From Thermoproteota archaeon (GTDB lineage: Archaea; Thermoproteota; Methanomethylicia; Methanomethylicales; B66-G16), in assembly GCA_003649085.1 (NCBI GenBank), contig QMQV01000030.1, positions 1-15,238 of the forward strand: 15,238 nt of DNA. Reading direction: 5' to 3'. The notes beneath the pieces were generated by a model, which saw only the letters and a list, made by a program, of their open reading frames with translations, was not told the origin of the DNA and did no database searches. Positions within the stretch are counted from its first letter, which is position 1. Each line of letters starts with the position of its first letter. Positions 1 to 5,672 of this stretch are shown one piece after another. The translations under genes were made by a program, and so were the position numbers.

Positions 1-396
1 AGCTAACATGACGATGGGTATTGACTCGCTTATAGGATACACATCGGCTCTTTCAGATTTTAGATGCCCCGAATACACTGTTAGATTGTCCTCAAGCGCT
101 TCTATGTCTAGGAATAGCCTCACTTCACAGTTAGGACAGCCAACTCCGCCACATTCGCATTCTTCTGGGAATTTTAGCTTAGATATGTCGCCACTTAAGG
201 GGATTAAGCCTAGCCTATGAGCAATTATTTCATCAAAAACACTGCTCGTGTTCTCCGCTACGAAAACTCTATCAATCGCAAGAGTTGGCACTTCAGCTAT
301 CATGACTCGCCTTATGGAGTTAGCTAAGTGTAGAGGAGCTCCTTTTATCACCATGAGAGCTCTATCGTGAGTAAGCGAGAGGACCTCTATCTTCAA
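1..396 (-). CDS. rpoD: RNA polymerase subunit D (Rpo3), 3' end cut by window edge
   Basis: Archaeal counterpart of bacterial alpha and eukaryotic Rpb3; with subunit L it forms the assembly platform of RNA polymerase. I read 132 residues from a TTG start at 396. The dimerisation-domain block NSIRRVMIAEVPTLAID is followed by ENTSSVFDEIIAHRLGLIPL. About residue 90 begins a CECGGVGCPNC motif, which is the CxCx(3-4)CxxC zinc-loop pattern of Rpb3-type subunits. The start is supported by GAGAGGT 8 nt upstream and by the family-like N-terminus MKIEVLSLTHDRALMVIKG. The rest of the protein, including any Fe-S domain, lies outside the window. It follows uS11 after 85 nt, the usual archaeal order uS13-uS4-uS11-rpoD, and has a candidate promoter of its own. 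The plus-strand frame over this region is a shadow. Confidence 0.95.
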   Translation of the reverse strand, partial: MKIEVLSLTHDRALMVIKGAPLHLANSIRRVMIAEVPTLAIDRVFVAENTSSVFDEIIAHRLGLIPLSGDISKLKFPEECECGGVGCPNCEVRLFLDIEALEDNLTVYSGHLKSERADVYPISESIPIVMLA

Positions 397-435
397 TTAA
401 GCTAACCTCTCTAAACTAGGGCTAAGCGATAGAGA

Positions 436-457
436 AAAAGCATGCTTTTAAGCTTTC
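436..457 (-). promoter_or_regulatory. Candidate rpoD promoter with overlapping 14-nt palindrome
   Basis: The 85-nt gap between uS11 and rpoD reads GAAAGCTTAAAAG on the minus strand (457-445), a possible BRE plus A/T-rich TATA element. It is about 50 nt before the rpoD TTG, which leaves room for a short leader with its Shine-Dalgarno. A perfect palindrome, AAAAGCATGCTTTT (436-449), overlaps it and is followed by a T-run on the minus strand. The same bases could therefore act as a hairpin/U-tract terminator for the uS13-uS4-uS11 unit. Both readings are inferred from sequence only. Confidence 0.35.
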
Positions 458-481
458 TTCATCAACTACCTTTAAGAAAAA

Positions 482-883
482 CTACACCCTCCTTCCACGC
501 CTACCGCCGGGTCTACGCGTGGTATCGTGAGGTATTGGTGTTACGTCTTCTATCCTACCTATGATTAGCCCAGCTCTAGCTAGAGCTCTTATAGCAGCTT
601 GTGCACCCGGTCCTGGTGTCTTGCTTTTATGCCCACCTGGTGCTCTAACCTTAATGTGTATGGCAGTTATGCCTTTATCCATTGCTTGTTGAGCAGCTCG
701 TGTAGCAGCTAGCATGGCTGCATAAGGAGATGGTTTCTCACGGTCAGCTTTAACAACTCTGCCTCCTGATTGAATAGCAATGGTTTCTGCTCCGCTTAAG
801 TCGGTTATGTGCACTATAGTGTTGTTGTAGCTACTATATATGTGAGCTACACCCCACTTAATGTCCTTGCTAGCTTTGCTCAA
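482..883 (-). CDS. rps11: 30S ribosomal protein uS11
   Basis: Small-subunit platform protein next to the mRNA exit and the 3' end of 16S rRNA. The 133 residues match the archaeal family from end to end: [22 protein letters not shown] near the N-terminus, the [16 protein letters not shown] helix, [31 protein letters not shown], and the basic tail [16 protein letters not shown]. The start is TTG, with AGGTGA (which contains the uS4 stop codon) 5 nt upstream, so translation is probably coupled to uS4. Five nucleotides separate the uS4 stop from this start. It is the last gene of the uS13-uS4-uS11 trio. Confidence 0.97.
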   Translation of the reverse strand: MSKASKDIKWGVAHIYSSYNNTIVHITDLSGAETIAIQSGGRVVKADREKPSPYAAMLAATRAAQQAMDKGITAIHIKVRAPGGHKSKTPGPGAQAAIRALARAGLIIGRIEDVTPIPHDTTRRPGGRRGRRV

Positions 884-888
884 TTAGC

Positions 889-1371
889 TCACCTCGCAGC
901 TATAGTTACTTGTATTTGATCCTCTTCATCGCGGCTGACTAGGTATCCGGGGGAAGTCACTCTTCTGCCGTTTATTAACACGTGTCCGTGGACTACGAAT
1001 TGGCGCGCTTGATAGGGTGTTCGAGCAAAGCCTTTCCTATAGACTATTGTTTGAAGCCTCCTTTCAAGCACATCTTCAACTTTTATGCCTAACACGTCAT
1101 CTATCGTGGCGTTTTCGCTAAGTAACAATCCCATGTTGTATAGCTTACTTATTAGCTGTCTCTCTAATATAGCTCTGCGCTCGGGAGGCAAGGCTAGTAG
1201 GGATCTCGCCTGTCTTCTAAACTTTCTTAAGATCGTCTTAGCAATCCAAAGCTCTTTCTTATTTCTTAGACCGTAGAGACCTAAAAGCTGAAGTTCTTGT
1301 GCTAAAATCTCCTTTCTCCAAGGATGTCTGGGGCCATGCCACTTCTTTCTGCAACGCTTGGGATCGCCCAA
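889..1371 (-). CDS. rps4: 30S ribosomal protein uS4
   Basis: Primary 16S rRNA-binding assembly protein of the 30S body. The 160 residues begin [18 protein letters not shown], a typical archaeal N-terminus. The S4 RNA-binding domain near residues 104-150 contains [20 protein letters not shown] and [18 protein letters not shown]. The start is TTG, preceded by GGGTGAGAGC, which gives a GGTG Shine-Dalgarno at 5 nt. Nine bases separate it from uS13. The length is within the archaeal range of about 160-180 residues. Its C-terminal codons and TGA stop supply the AGGTGA site for uS11. Confidence 0.97.
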   Translation of the reverse strand: MGDPKRCRKKWHGPRHPWRKEILAQELQLLGLYGLRNKKELWIAKTILRKFRRQARSLLALPPERRAILERQLISKLYNMGLLLSENATIDDVLGIKVEDVLERRLQTIVYRKGFARTPYQARQFVVHGHVLINGRRVTSPGYLVSRDEEDQIQVTIAAR

Positions 1372-1380
1372 GCTCTCACC

Positions 1381-1839
1381 CTACTTAGCTTTTCTTGTTA
1401 CACCTACGGTCTTACCAAACCTACCAGTTGTCTTAGTGCATTGTCCTCTAACTTTAAGTCCAAGAGCGTGACGTATACCTCTCCAACACTTTATCTTCTT
1501 TAACCTATCTACGTCAAGCTTAACAGCCATCACTAAGTCAGATCCTATCAGGTGGAGATCTCTGCCTGTTTCCGGGTCCTTTCTGCGATTTAACATGTAG
1601 GCAGGTAAGCCAAGAGACGATACATTCCTCACAGCTTCTTCAAGCTTCTTTAAATCAGCATCAGAAAGAGAGCCTAATCTAGCATTTGGGTCAATACCTG
1701 TTAAGCGCGCTATCGCATAAGCTAAGGTTATACCAATACCTCTGATTCTTGAAAGAGCATAGGCTACTTTAAGCGTGCCGTCCAAGTCTGTGTCAGCTAT
1801 CCTTACTATGTGCTTAAATTCGGAGAGTTTAGCTTTCAA
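1381..1839 (-). CDS. rps13: 30S ribosomal protein uS13
   Basis: 30S head protein that contacts the P-site tRNA and forms inter-subunit bridges. The 152 residues show the family core: FKHIVRIADTDLDGTLKVAYAL, the helix-hairpin-helix-like segment LSRIRGIGITLAYAIARLTGI, and the basic C-terminal block WRGIRHALGLKVRGQCTKTTGR followed by KTVGVTRKAK. The start is TTG, preceded by GAGGGG 8 nt upstream. It is the first gene after the tRNA and has the clearest TATA element in the window about 45-50 nt upstream, so it likely opens a transcription unit uS13-uS4-uS11. Confidence 0.97.
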   Translation of the reverse strand: MKAKLSEFKHIVRIADTDLDGTLKVAYALSRIRGIGITLAYAIARLTGIDPNARLGSLSDADLKKLEEAVRNVSSLGLPAYMLNRRKDPETGRDLHLIGSDLVMAVKLDVDRLKKIKCWRGIRHALGLKVRGQCTKTTGRFGKTVGVTRKAK

Positions 1840-1882
1840 GATTATTGCCCCTCAGCGTCTGCTAGATGGATGGAGTGTAGGG

Positions 1883-1896
1883 TATTTAAAGGTTTC
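1883..1896 (-). promoter_or_regulatory. Archaeal promoter (BRE + TATA) for uS13 operon
   Basis: On the minus strand GAAACC (BRE-like) is followed directly by TTTAAATA (1890-1883), close to the consensus TATA box of many archaea. A start of transcription about 25 nt downstream would fall near 1858. That leaves a leader of about 20 nt holding the GAGGGG Shine-Dalgarno before the uS13 TTG at 1839. The spacing fits well. A 13-nt near-perfect palindrome (1893-1905) overlaps the BRE. Confidence 0.6.
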
Positions 1897-1969
1897 TTGA
1901 AGAAAGCTTAGGTTATGTGGCGCCGGGGGCGGGATTTGAACCCGCGCGGCCGACAAGCGGCCACAGGCT

Positions 1970-1981
1970 TACCAGCGCTGT
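1970..1981 (-). other. Canonical tRNA intron at position 37/38 (12 nt)
   Basis: The intron ACAGCGCTGGTA lies between G37 and A38. The central helix would be C32-U33-G34-G35 against intron CUGG, giving C-G, U-G, G-U and G-C pairs. The bulges are A36-G37|A and U-A|A38. Only a 5-nt loop (CAGCG) remains, so there is no inner helix; this is a minimal, relaxed motif. It is much weaker than the 29/30 motif but at the canonical site, and it is needed to form the 5-bp anticodon stem. Confidence 0.75.
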
Positions 1982-1989
1982 CTCCAGGC

Positions 1990-2005
1990 TTGAGCGGCTA
2001 AGCCT
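1990..2005 (-). other. Non-canonical tRNA intron at position 29/30 (16 nt)
   Basis: The intron AGGCTTAGCCGCTCAA fits the bulge-helix-bulge rules exactly. The central helix is exon G24-A25-G26-C27 paired with intron GCTC, four Watson-Crick pairs. The bulges are A28-G29|A and A-A|G30, with cuts after the second bulge base. The outer helix is U20-A21-G22-G23 with C31-C32-U33-G34. The inner helix is GGC/GCC closing a UUA loop. The position lies inside the anticodon stem rather than the loop. Confidence 0.88.
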
Positions 2006-2054
2006 CTGCTCCCTACCAGACTAGGAGACCCCGGCTTTTCTTACTAAGTGTTAA

Positions 2055-2066
2055 GGTTTTAAGAAG
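2055..2066 (-). promoter_or_regulatory. Candidate TATA element for tRNA-Ser
   Basis: In the 37-nt gap between the methyltransferase stop and the tRNA, the minus strand reads CTTCTTAAAACC. Its centre is about 24 nt upstream of tRNA position 1, the normal archaeal TATA-to-start distance. The match to a strong TATA box is modest, so the tRNA may also be cut from read-through transcript. Confidence 0.4.
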
Positions 2067-2072
2067 GAAGCT

Positions 2073-2666
2073 TTAAACTTTCCTTGATATTAGCACGCGA
2101 TACCCGCTTTCTTTAGCTACCGTCTCAACGTTACCAAAAATCTCCATAAGCTTTCTGGATATCGCCTCAACCCCTTTTCTAATGACTATTTGTAGCCAGC
2201 CATCTGGCTCTAAGTGTTCATATGATTGGCTTAACATCCTAAATACAACTTTGTAGCCAGCTGATAAAGGTGGGTTTGAGTATATTGCTTTAAAGAACAA
2301 GCTCTTTACAGGGTCTAAACAATCGCCTACGTGAAAATAGACGTTGCGAACATTGTTTAATTCCGCGTTCTCCCTGGCGAGCAGCACTGCTAAAGGGTTT
2401 ATATCAACCATATGTACTTCAAGTGAGGGATTTATCTTGGCTAACACTATTCCTATAGGACCATACCCACATCCTAAGTCTAGAACACGTCCTTTTTCAG
2501 GAACTTTGAGATATTTAATCAATATTTGAGAGCCTAAGTCAACTCTTCCCTTAGAAAAGACACCGTTGGCAGTCTTGAACTTAAATTGCACACCATATGC
2601 TTCAAGCCAGATAAGAGAAGTAGTGGTGGAAGGTTTTGGTTTACTTGAAAAGTAGTGGTAGATCAT
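2073..2666 (-). CDS. Class I SAM-dependent methyltransferase, RsmC/MJ0882-like
   Basis: A 197-residue Rossmann-fold methyltransferase with VLDLGCGYG (about 61-69, SAM-binding motif I), MVDIN (about 86-90, acidic ribose-binding residue) and SNPPL (about 130-134). The NPPx motif is typical of enzymes that methylate amino groups of guanine or adenine in RNA or DNA, or of glutamine. The N-terminal YHYFSSKPKPS and GVFSKGRVDLGSQ blocks resemble the archaeal MJ0882-like branch related to the C-terminal domain of RsmC. The substrate cannot be read from sequence; rRNA or tRNA is likely by family and neighbourhood. The ATG overlaps the cbf5 stop as ATGA, so the two genes are translationally coupled. 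No PIN, THUMP or other RNA-binding domain is present. Confidence 0.85.
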   Translation of the reverse strand: MIYHYFSSKPKPSTTTSLIWLEAYGVQFKFKTANGVFSKGRVDLGSQILIKYLKVPEKGRVLDLGCGYGPIGIVLAKINPSLEVHMVDINPLAVLLARENAELNNVRNVYFHVGDCLDPVKSLFFKAIYSNPPLSAGYKVVFRMLSQSYEHLEPDGWLQIVIRKGVEAISRKLMEIFGNVETVAKESGYRVLISRKV

Positions 2667-3634
2667 TTACCCCACTGCTTAGGATATGTTCCTGGACGCA
2701 TGATAACTCTCTCCGTATTGACCATTATGCCTTTTGATGATTCTGCCATTTCCTTAGCAGAAGCAAGTGCTTTGCCAAACGCTACTAATTCACCTTTCAA
2801 TGTCATTATCGCCACCACATCACCTTTACTTATCTTAGCGTCGACCTTGACTATACCTGGGGCAGCTAAGTCAGCTCCATGGCAAATCGCGTCGACGGCT
2901 GAATCTCTAATGTATACCTTCTTTATGTCTTTTAAAGCATGTTCCATCGGCATGACAACCTTTCTTAGCAAGGAGTCGTCGTTTTCTTCAATCCAGCAAC
3001 TATAGGCATCCATTAAGTCATGTAATGTCACGAGATTATCTTGTTCAGTAAAAGGACCTGCTCTCACTCTTCTTAACTCCTTCATATGTGCACCGCAGCC
3101 TAAAACTTCTCCGATGTCGTGACATAGTTTTCTTATGTAGGTTCCAGCTTCGCAGCCTACGACCATTAATACATATCGGTCTTTGACTTCAAGTACATTA
3201 ATGTAATGTATTCTTCTGGTTCTAACAACGCGCTTAACAGAGGATCTAAGCGGAGGACGTTGATAAATCATGCCTGTAAACTCGTTGCATACGTTCATTA
3301 AGTCCTCCTTAGATATGTCGCCATGAAGTGCCATTACGCAAACATACTCCTTGCCAGCTCCCATTATGAACTTTATGACTCTAGTAGCTCTACCTAAAGC
3401 TATGGGTAAGACGCCTGAGACCTTTGGATCCAGCGTCCCTCCGTGTGCAGCTCTATCTACCTTTAAAATTCTCTTGACCCAAGCAACTACTTCATGGCTT
3501 GTGGGACCTATTGGCTTATCTAAATTTACGATGCCGTGTTCCAAATATTCATGCGTAGGTCTTTCTTCTGGTATATGCCCATAGCGGGGGTCTGTTTCTT
3601 CCTTGGCTTTTACTATTAACTCTTTTTCCTCCAT
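2663..3634 (-). CDS. cbf5: Cbf5/TruB-family rRNA/tRNA pseudouridine synthase
   Basis: Catalytic subunit of archaeal H/ACA guide-RNA particles (with Nop10, Gar1 and L7Ae). It converts uridine to pseudouridine in rRNA and can act on tRNA U55. HGGTLDPKVSGVLPIALGRATR carries the catalytic aspartate, about residue 69 from the ATG at 3634. Also visible are GIVNLDKPIGPTSHEVVAWVK, RPPLRSSVKR, the EAGTYIRKLCHDIG segment and AHMKELRRVRAGPF. The last ~80 residues form a PUA domain (DSAVDAICHGADLAAPGI, GDVVAIMTLKGELVAFGKA). The 323-residue length suits archaeal Cbf5. An in-frame TTG at 3649 would add five residues, but ATG with GGAAG 8 nt upstream looks better. It follows eL14 closely and overlaps the methyltransferase start. 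Confidence 0.95.
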   Translation of the reverse strand: MEEKELIVKAKEETDPRYGHIPEERPTHEYLEHGIVNLDKPIGPTSHEVVAWVKRILKVDRAAHGGTLDPKVSGVLPIALGRATRVIKFIMGAGKEYVCVMALHGDISKEDLMNVCNEFTGMIYQRPPLRSSVKRVVRTRRIHYINVLEVKDRYVLMVVGCEAGTYIRKLCHDIGEVLGCGAHMKELRRVRAGPFTEQDNLVTLHDLMDAYSCWIEENDDSLLRKVVMPMEHALKDIKKVYIRDSAVDAICHGADLAAPGIVKVDAKISKGDVVAIMTLKGELVAFGKALASAKEMAESSKGIMVNTERVIMRPGTYPKQWGK

Positions 3635-3657
3635 GGTTAATACTTCCAAACCATATT

Positions 3658-3930
3658 TTACTGTTTAAATGTGCTTTGTAGCCATGAAGGGTTTAAGGCC
3701 TTAAGAGCTTCTAGCACTTCGTCGTCCGATGCTCCTCTTTTAATCTCAATTTTCTCTTCTGTTGGCTCAAGATGCATTATGTTTGCACGTCGCCTTCTAA
3801 CCCCTGTTAGCTGTTTTGGTCCCGTTACTAAAACGAAATTACTATCTATTATGTCGACTATAACGCACCTTCTGCCGGCTTCTCTACCTTTTTTCTTTAT
3901 GCAGATTCTGCCGACTTCTACGGCGGGCAT
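3658..3930 (-). CDS. rpl14e: 50S ribosomal protein eL14
   Basis: Archaeal/eukaryotic large-subunit protein with an SH3-like KOW fold, absent from bacteria. The 90 residues begin [26 protein letters not shown], continue [26 protein letters not shown], and end with a short acidic/helical tail, all typical of the family. The ATG is preceded by GGAGGGCGCATTAG, a strong Shine-Dalgarno adjoining the cmk stop codon. Its place between cmk and cbf5 is the usual archaeal order. In many archaea eL34 sits just upstream of cmk; it is missing here. Confidence 0.95.
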   Translation of the reverse strand: MPAVEVGRICIKKKGREAGRRCVIVDIIDSNFVLVTGPKQLTGVRRRRANIMHLEPTEEKIEIKRGASDDEVLEALKALNPSWLQSTFKQ

Positions 3931-3943
3931 CTAATGCGCCCTC

Positions 3944-4501
3944 CTAGGTCTTGAAAATTTCCAAGACCATTAATTTAAGTATTTTTACCACAGAGTCTTT
4001 GTCCCATAAGCTTGTATTTAGTACTACATCGTAAATGCTTAAATCATCAACGTCTATTCCGTAATACTCTCTATATCTGCGTCTCTCGTTGAGCTCACGT
4101 GCGGTAATTGCTTGTAAAGCCTCTCTAAAGCTAATACCATCTCTCTGGGCTACTCTTCTAGCTCTCTCATTTAAAGGGGCGGTTAAGTAAACTTTTAAGT
4201 CAGCGTAATCTTTAGCAAACCATGCCGCCAAACGTCCTTCTATCACAATACCACCTTCTCTAGCCTTACGCTGTGTCATGCTATCTATCTCCTTATCTAT
4301 GCTGCTATCTTGTTCGGCTACTTTAGAGAACTCTTCAAGTGTTAAGCCTCTCTGTTTCGCTAATTCTCTGAAAACTGATCCCGAAGAGAGAAAGTTAAGA
4401 CCAAGTAGTTTAGCCAAATCAGCTGCACACGAAGTTTTGCCAGAACCTGGCGGACCGCTTATTGTAATTACAGCTTTACTTAACGGCTTCGAAGGACGCA
4501 A
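3944..4501 (-). CDS. cmk: Cytidylate kinase (CMP/dCMP kinase), archaeal type
   Basis: Phosphorylates CMP and dCMP with ATP, feeding CTP and dCTP pools. The P-loop GPPGSGKT is at about residues 16-23, followed by LGLNFLSSGSVFRELAKQRG, which fits the nucleotide-binding region. GGIVIEGRLAAWFAKDYADLKVYLTAPL and the lid region with many arginines (ERARRVAQRDG, ARELNERRRYREYYGID) complete the archaeal Cmk pattern. I chose TTG at 4501 (185 residues) because AGGTGTCTATC places GGTG 6 nt before it. The longer GTG start at 4510 would bury that site. It lies 23 nt after the DUF106 gene in the conserved adkA-DUF106-cmk-eL14-cbf5 order. Confidence 0.93.
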   Translation of the reverse strand: MRPSKPLSKAVITISGPPGSGKTSCAADLAKLLGLNFLSSGSVFRELAKQRGLTLEEFSKVAEQDSSIDKEIDSMTQRKAREGGIVIEGRLAAWFAKDYADLKVYLTAPLNERARRVAQRDGISFREALQAITARELNERRRYREYYGIDVDDLSIYDVVLNTSLWDKDSVVKILKLMVLEIFKT

Positions 4502-4524
4502 GATAGACACCTACAACGTTTTTG

Positions 4525-5049
4525 CTATTCAGGTAATGTTGATACACCTAACAGTTTTTGAACAAGAGTTGTCAGACCAAATGAAGATATTATGTACCAG
4601 GAGATGAAGTCAAGGTGGTAGCCAACGAAAGGTAAGGGTATTGGAGAGATTGCAACAATCGAACCTCTAAATACTCCGTTGAAAACCCACCATATTAAGA
4701 TGAATGGAACAAATGTTGCAGCTAAGGGTTTAAGCTGCTGCTTGGACATTTCAGACTGCATTCTCTTAATAGAGGCTTCACGCTTCTTCATCTTAGCAAT
4801 TAACTTTTGATCCCCACTCTTTAAGGCCTGCATATACTCCTTTCTCCACTCGGTAATCTCCTTCATATGCCTTGCCATTTTCTCTACATCTACTAAGGCC
4901 TTGGTTATTAACGAGGAAGATACGGCTAGGAAAGCAGCTAATAGGAAGACTAAGAGGGTTGAGTATGGAGGCGTCAGCCACGTCGGGCCTAAGACCTTAG
5001 AAAGCCAAACTACTAGGCTATTATAGGCTTGAGCGAGAATCTCAAACAT
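4525..5049 (-). CDS. DUF106 membrane protein, EMC3/YidC-like insertase
   Basis: The family is the archaeal member of the Oxa1 superfamily (YidC, Oxa1, EMC3, TMCO1, Get1), which inserts membrane proteins without or alongside SecY. The 174 residues have one transmembrane segment at about 28-50 (YSTLLVFLLAAFLAVSSSLI) and a long basic coiled coil at about 53-107 (DVEKMARHMKEITEWRKEYM, KKREASIKRMQSEMSKQQLK). Two further membrane segments follow at about 108-127 (FVPFILIWWVFNGVF) and 147-168. Three membrane segments with a cytosolic coiled coil after the first is the signature topology. The ATG has GGAGGG upstream. Linkage to secY supports a role in membrane protein biogenesis. Confidence 0.9.
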   Translation of the reverse strand: MFEILAQAYNSLVVWLSKVLGPTWLTPPYSTLLVFLLAAFLAVSSSLITKALVDVEKMARHMKEITEWRKEYMQALKSGDQKLIAKMKKREASIKRMQSEMSKQQLKPLAATFVPFILIWWVFNGVFRGSIVAISPIPLPFVGYHLDFISWYIISSFGLTTLVQKLLGVSTLPE

Positions 5050-5056
5050 TTCGCGT

Positions 5057-5662
5057 TTAGCCCTCCGTAACTAGTTTAAATAGTTGTTCGGCAGCCTCAG
5101 AAGCTTTTCCTTCTCTATTAACTATGATAGCCACGGTAGCTCCTACGAGGGTTGCTACTGATAATGCTGCACTTCTATTAAGCTGTTGATGTTCTTGTAA
5201 AGCCTCTAAAGAATCCGCTTCTCTAACTCGTATTTCTGCATCTCGCATTCTCCGCTTTACCACTTCATTCACATCAGCTTCAATTAGCGCTATAATATCT
5301 GGTTTTAACGCGTTAGCTACCCATAAAGGCAGTCCAGGAAGGTAACCAGATGGCGTTTTAATTAACACGTGAGTATCAACTATGACGTTCTCCTCCTCAG
5401 CCATAGATCTAATGCGCTCAGCAGCTGTTTTTTGAAGATCTAGTTGAACATCTAGAGGTAGTTTGCGCATTTCATCTCTATGTGAGACAAGGTTTCTTCG
5501 AAGCGCTTCTTCTAACATCACCGTGCCGTAGTTAACTACCTTACATAAAACACCTCGTTGTTGACATAGCTTTAAAGCCTCATTTAAGACAGTGGTTTTA
5601 CCTACCCCAGGTATCCCAGCTACTACAATAATCTTGCCTTTTCTAGAGCTCTCTTTAAGCAA
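5057..5662 (-). CDS. adkA: Adenylate kinase, archaeal AdkA type
   Basis: Interconverts ATP + AMP and 2 ADP. The P-loop GIPGVGKTT is at about residues 16-24. The archaeal AdkA features VVNYGTVMLEEALRRN, HRDEMRKLPLDVQLDLQKTAAERI and NVIVDTHVLIKTPSGYLPGLP are all present, as is the RRMRDAEIRVRE lid-like region. It is not the bacterial Adk with a zinc lid. The 201-residue length is typical. The TTG start is preceded by AGGTGATTTTAG, with GGTG at 7 nt. The first bases of the site belong to the secY stop codon, so it is probably coupled to secY. Confidence 0.94.
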   Translation of the reverse strand: MLKESSRKGKIIVVAGIPGVGKTTVLNEALKLCQQRGVLCKVVNYGTVMLEEALRRNLVSHRDEMRKLPLDVQLDLQKTAAERIRSMAEEENVIVDTHVLIKTPSGYLPGLPLWVANALKPDIIALIEADVNEVVKRRMRDAEIRVREADSLEALQEHQQLNRSAALSVATLVGATVAIIVNREGKASEAAEQLFKLVTEG

Positions 5663-5672
5663 CTAAAATCAC

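Larger units (their letters stand above)
1918..2035 (-). tRNA. trnS: tRNA-Ser(GGA) with two introns, CCA encoded
   Basis: The acceptor stem GCCGGGG/CCCCGGC, discriminator G73 (typical of Ser) and an encoded CCA (1918-1920) close the molecule. The D arm is TCCT-AGTCTGGTA-GGGA. The T arm is GCGGG-TTCAAAT-CCCGC. The long class II variable arm is GGCCG-CTTGT-CGGCC. Removing 16 nt (1990-2005) and 12 nt (1970-1981) restores a perfect anticodon stem CAGGC/GCCTG around loop CTGGAGA, with U33, anticodon GGA, G37 and A38. It would read UCC and UCU codons. The precursor is 115 nt plus CCA; the mature form is 87 nt plus CCA. Stems are nearly all G-C, as expected in a thermophile. A TATA-like element sits about 24 nt before G1. 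No other parse gave both a sound stem and U33. Confidence 0.93.

Noticed and set aside
8..220. Plus-strand open frame at the left edge
   Set aside because: It is the antisense shadow of rpoD, whose minus-strand product is clearly recognisable.
1918..2035. tRNA-Leu(UAG) with a single intron (loop beginning CTTAG)
   Set aside because: The anticodon stem would contain a G-G mismatch, position 37 would be C, and discriminator G73 does not suit Leu. The BHB rules fail for that boundary.
1918..2035. Single 28-nt intron at 29/30 giving anticodon GGT (Thr)
   Set aside because: It leaves two mismatches in the anticodon stem and a Thr anticodon in a class II tRNA with Ser features.
2655..3005. Plus-strand frame of 116 codons opposite cbf5
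   Set aside because: It lies wholly antisense to the conserved Cbf5 PUA region, and the product has no recognisable domain. The other plus-strand frames are rejected for the same reason.
4793..4981. Second minus-strand frame inside the DUF106 gene
   Set aside because: It is an out-of-frame shadow of a recognisable membrane protein, with no family resemblance.
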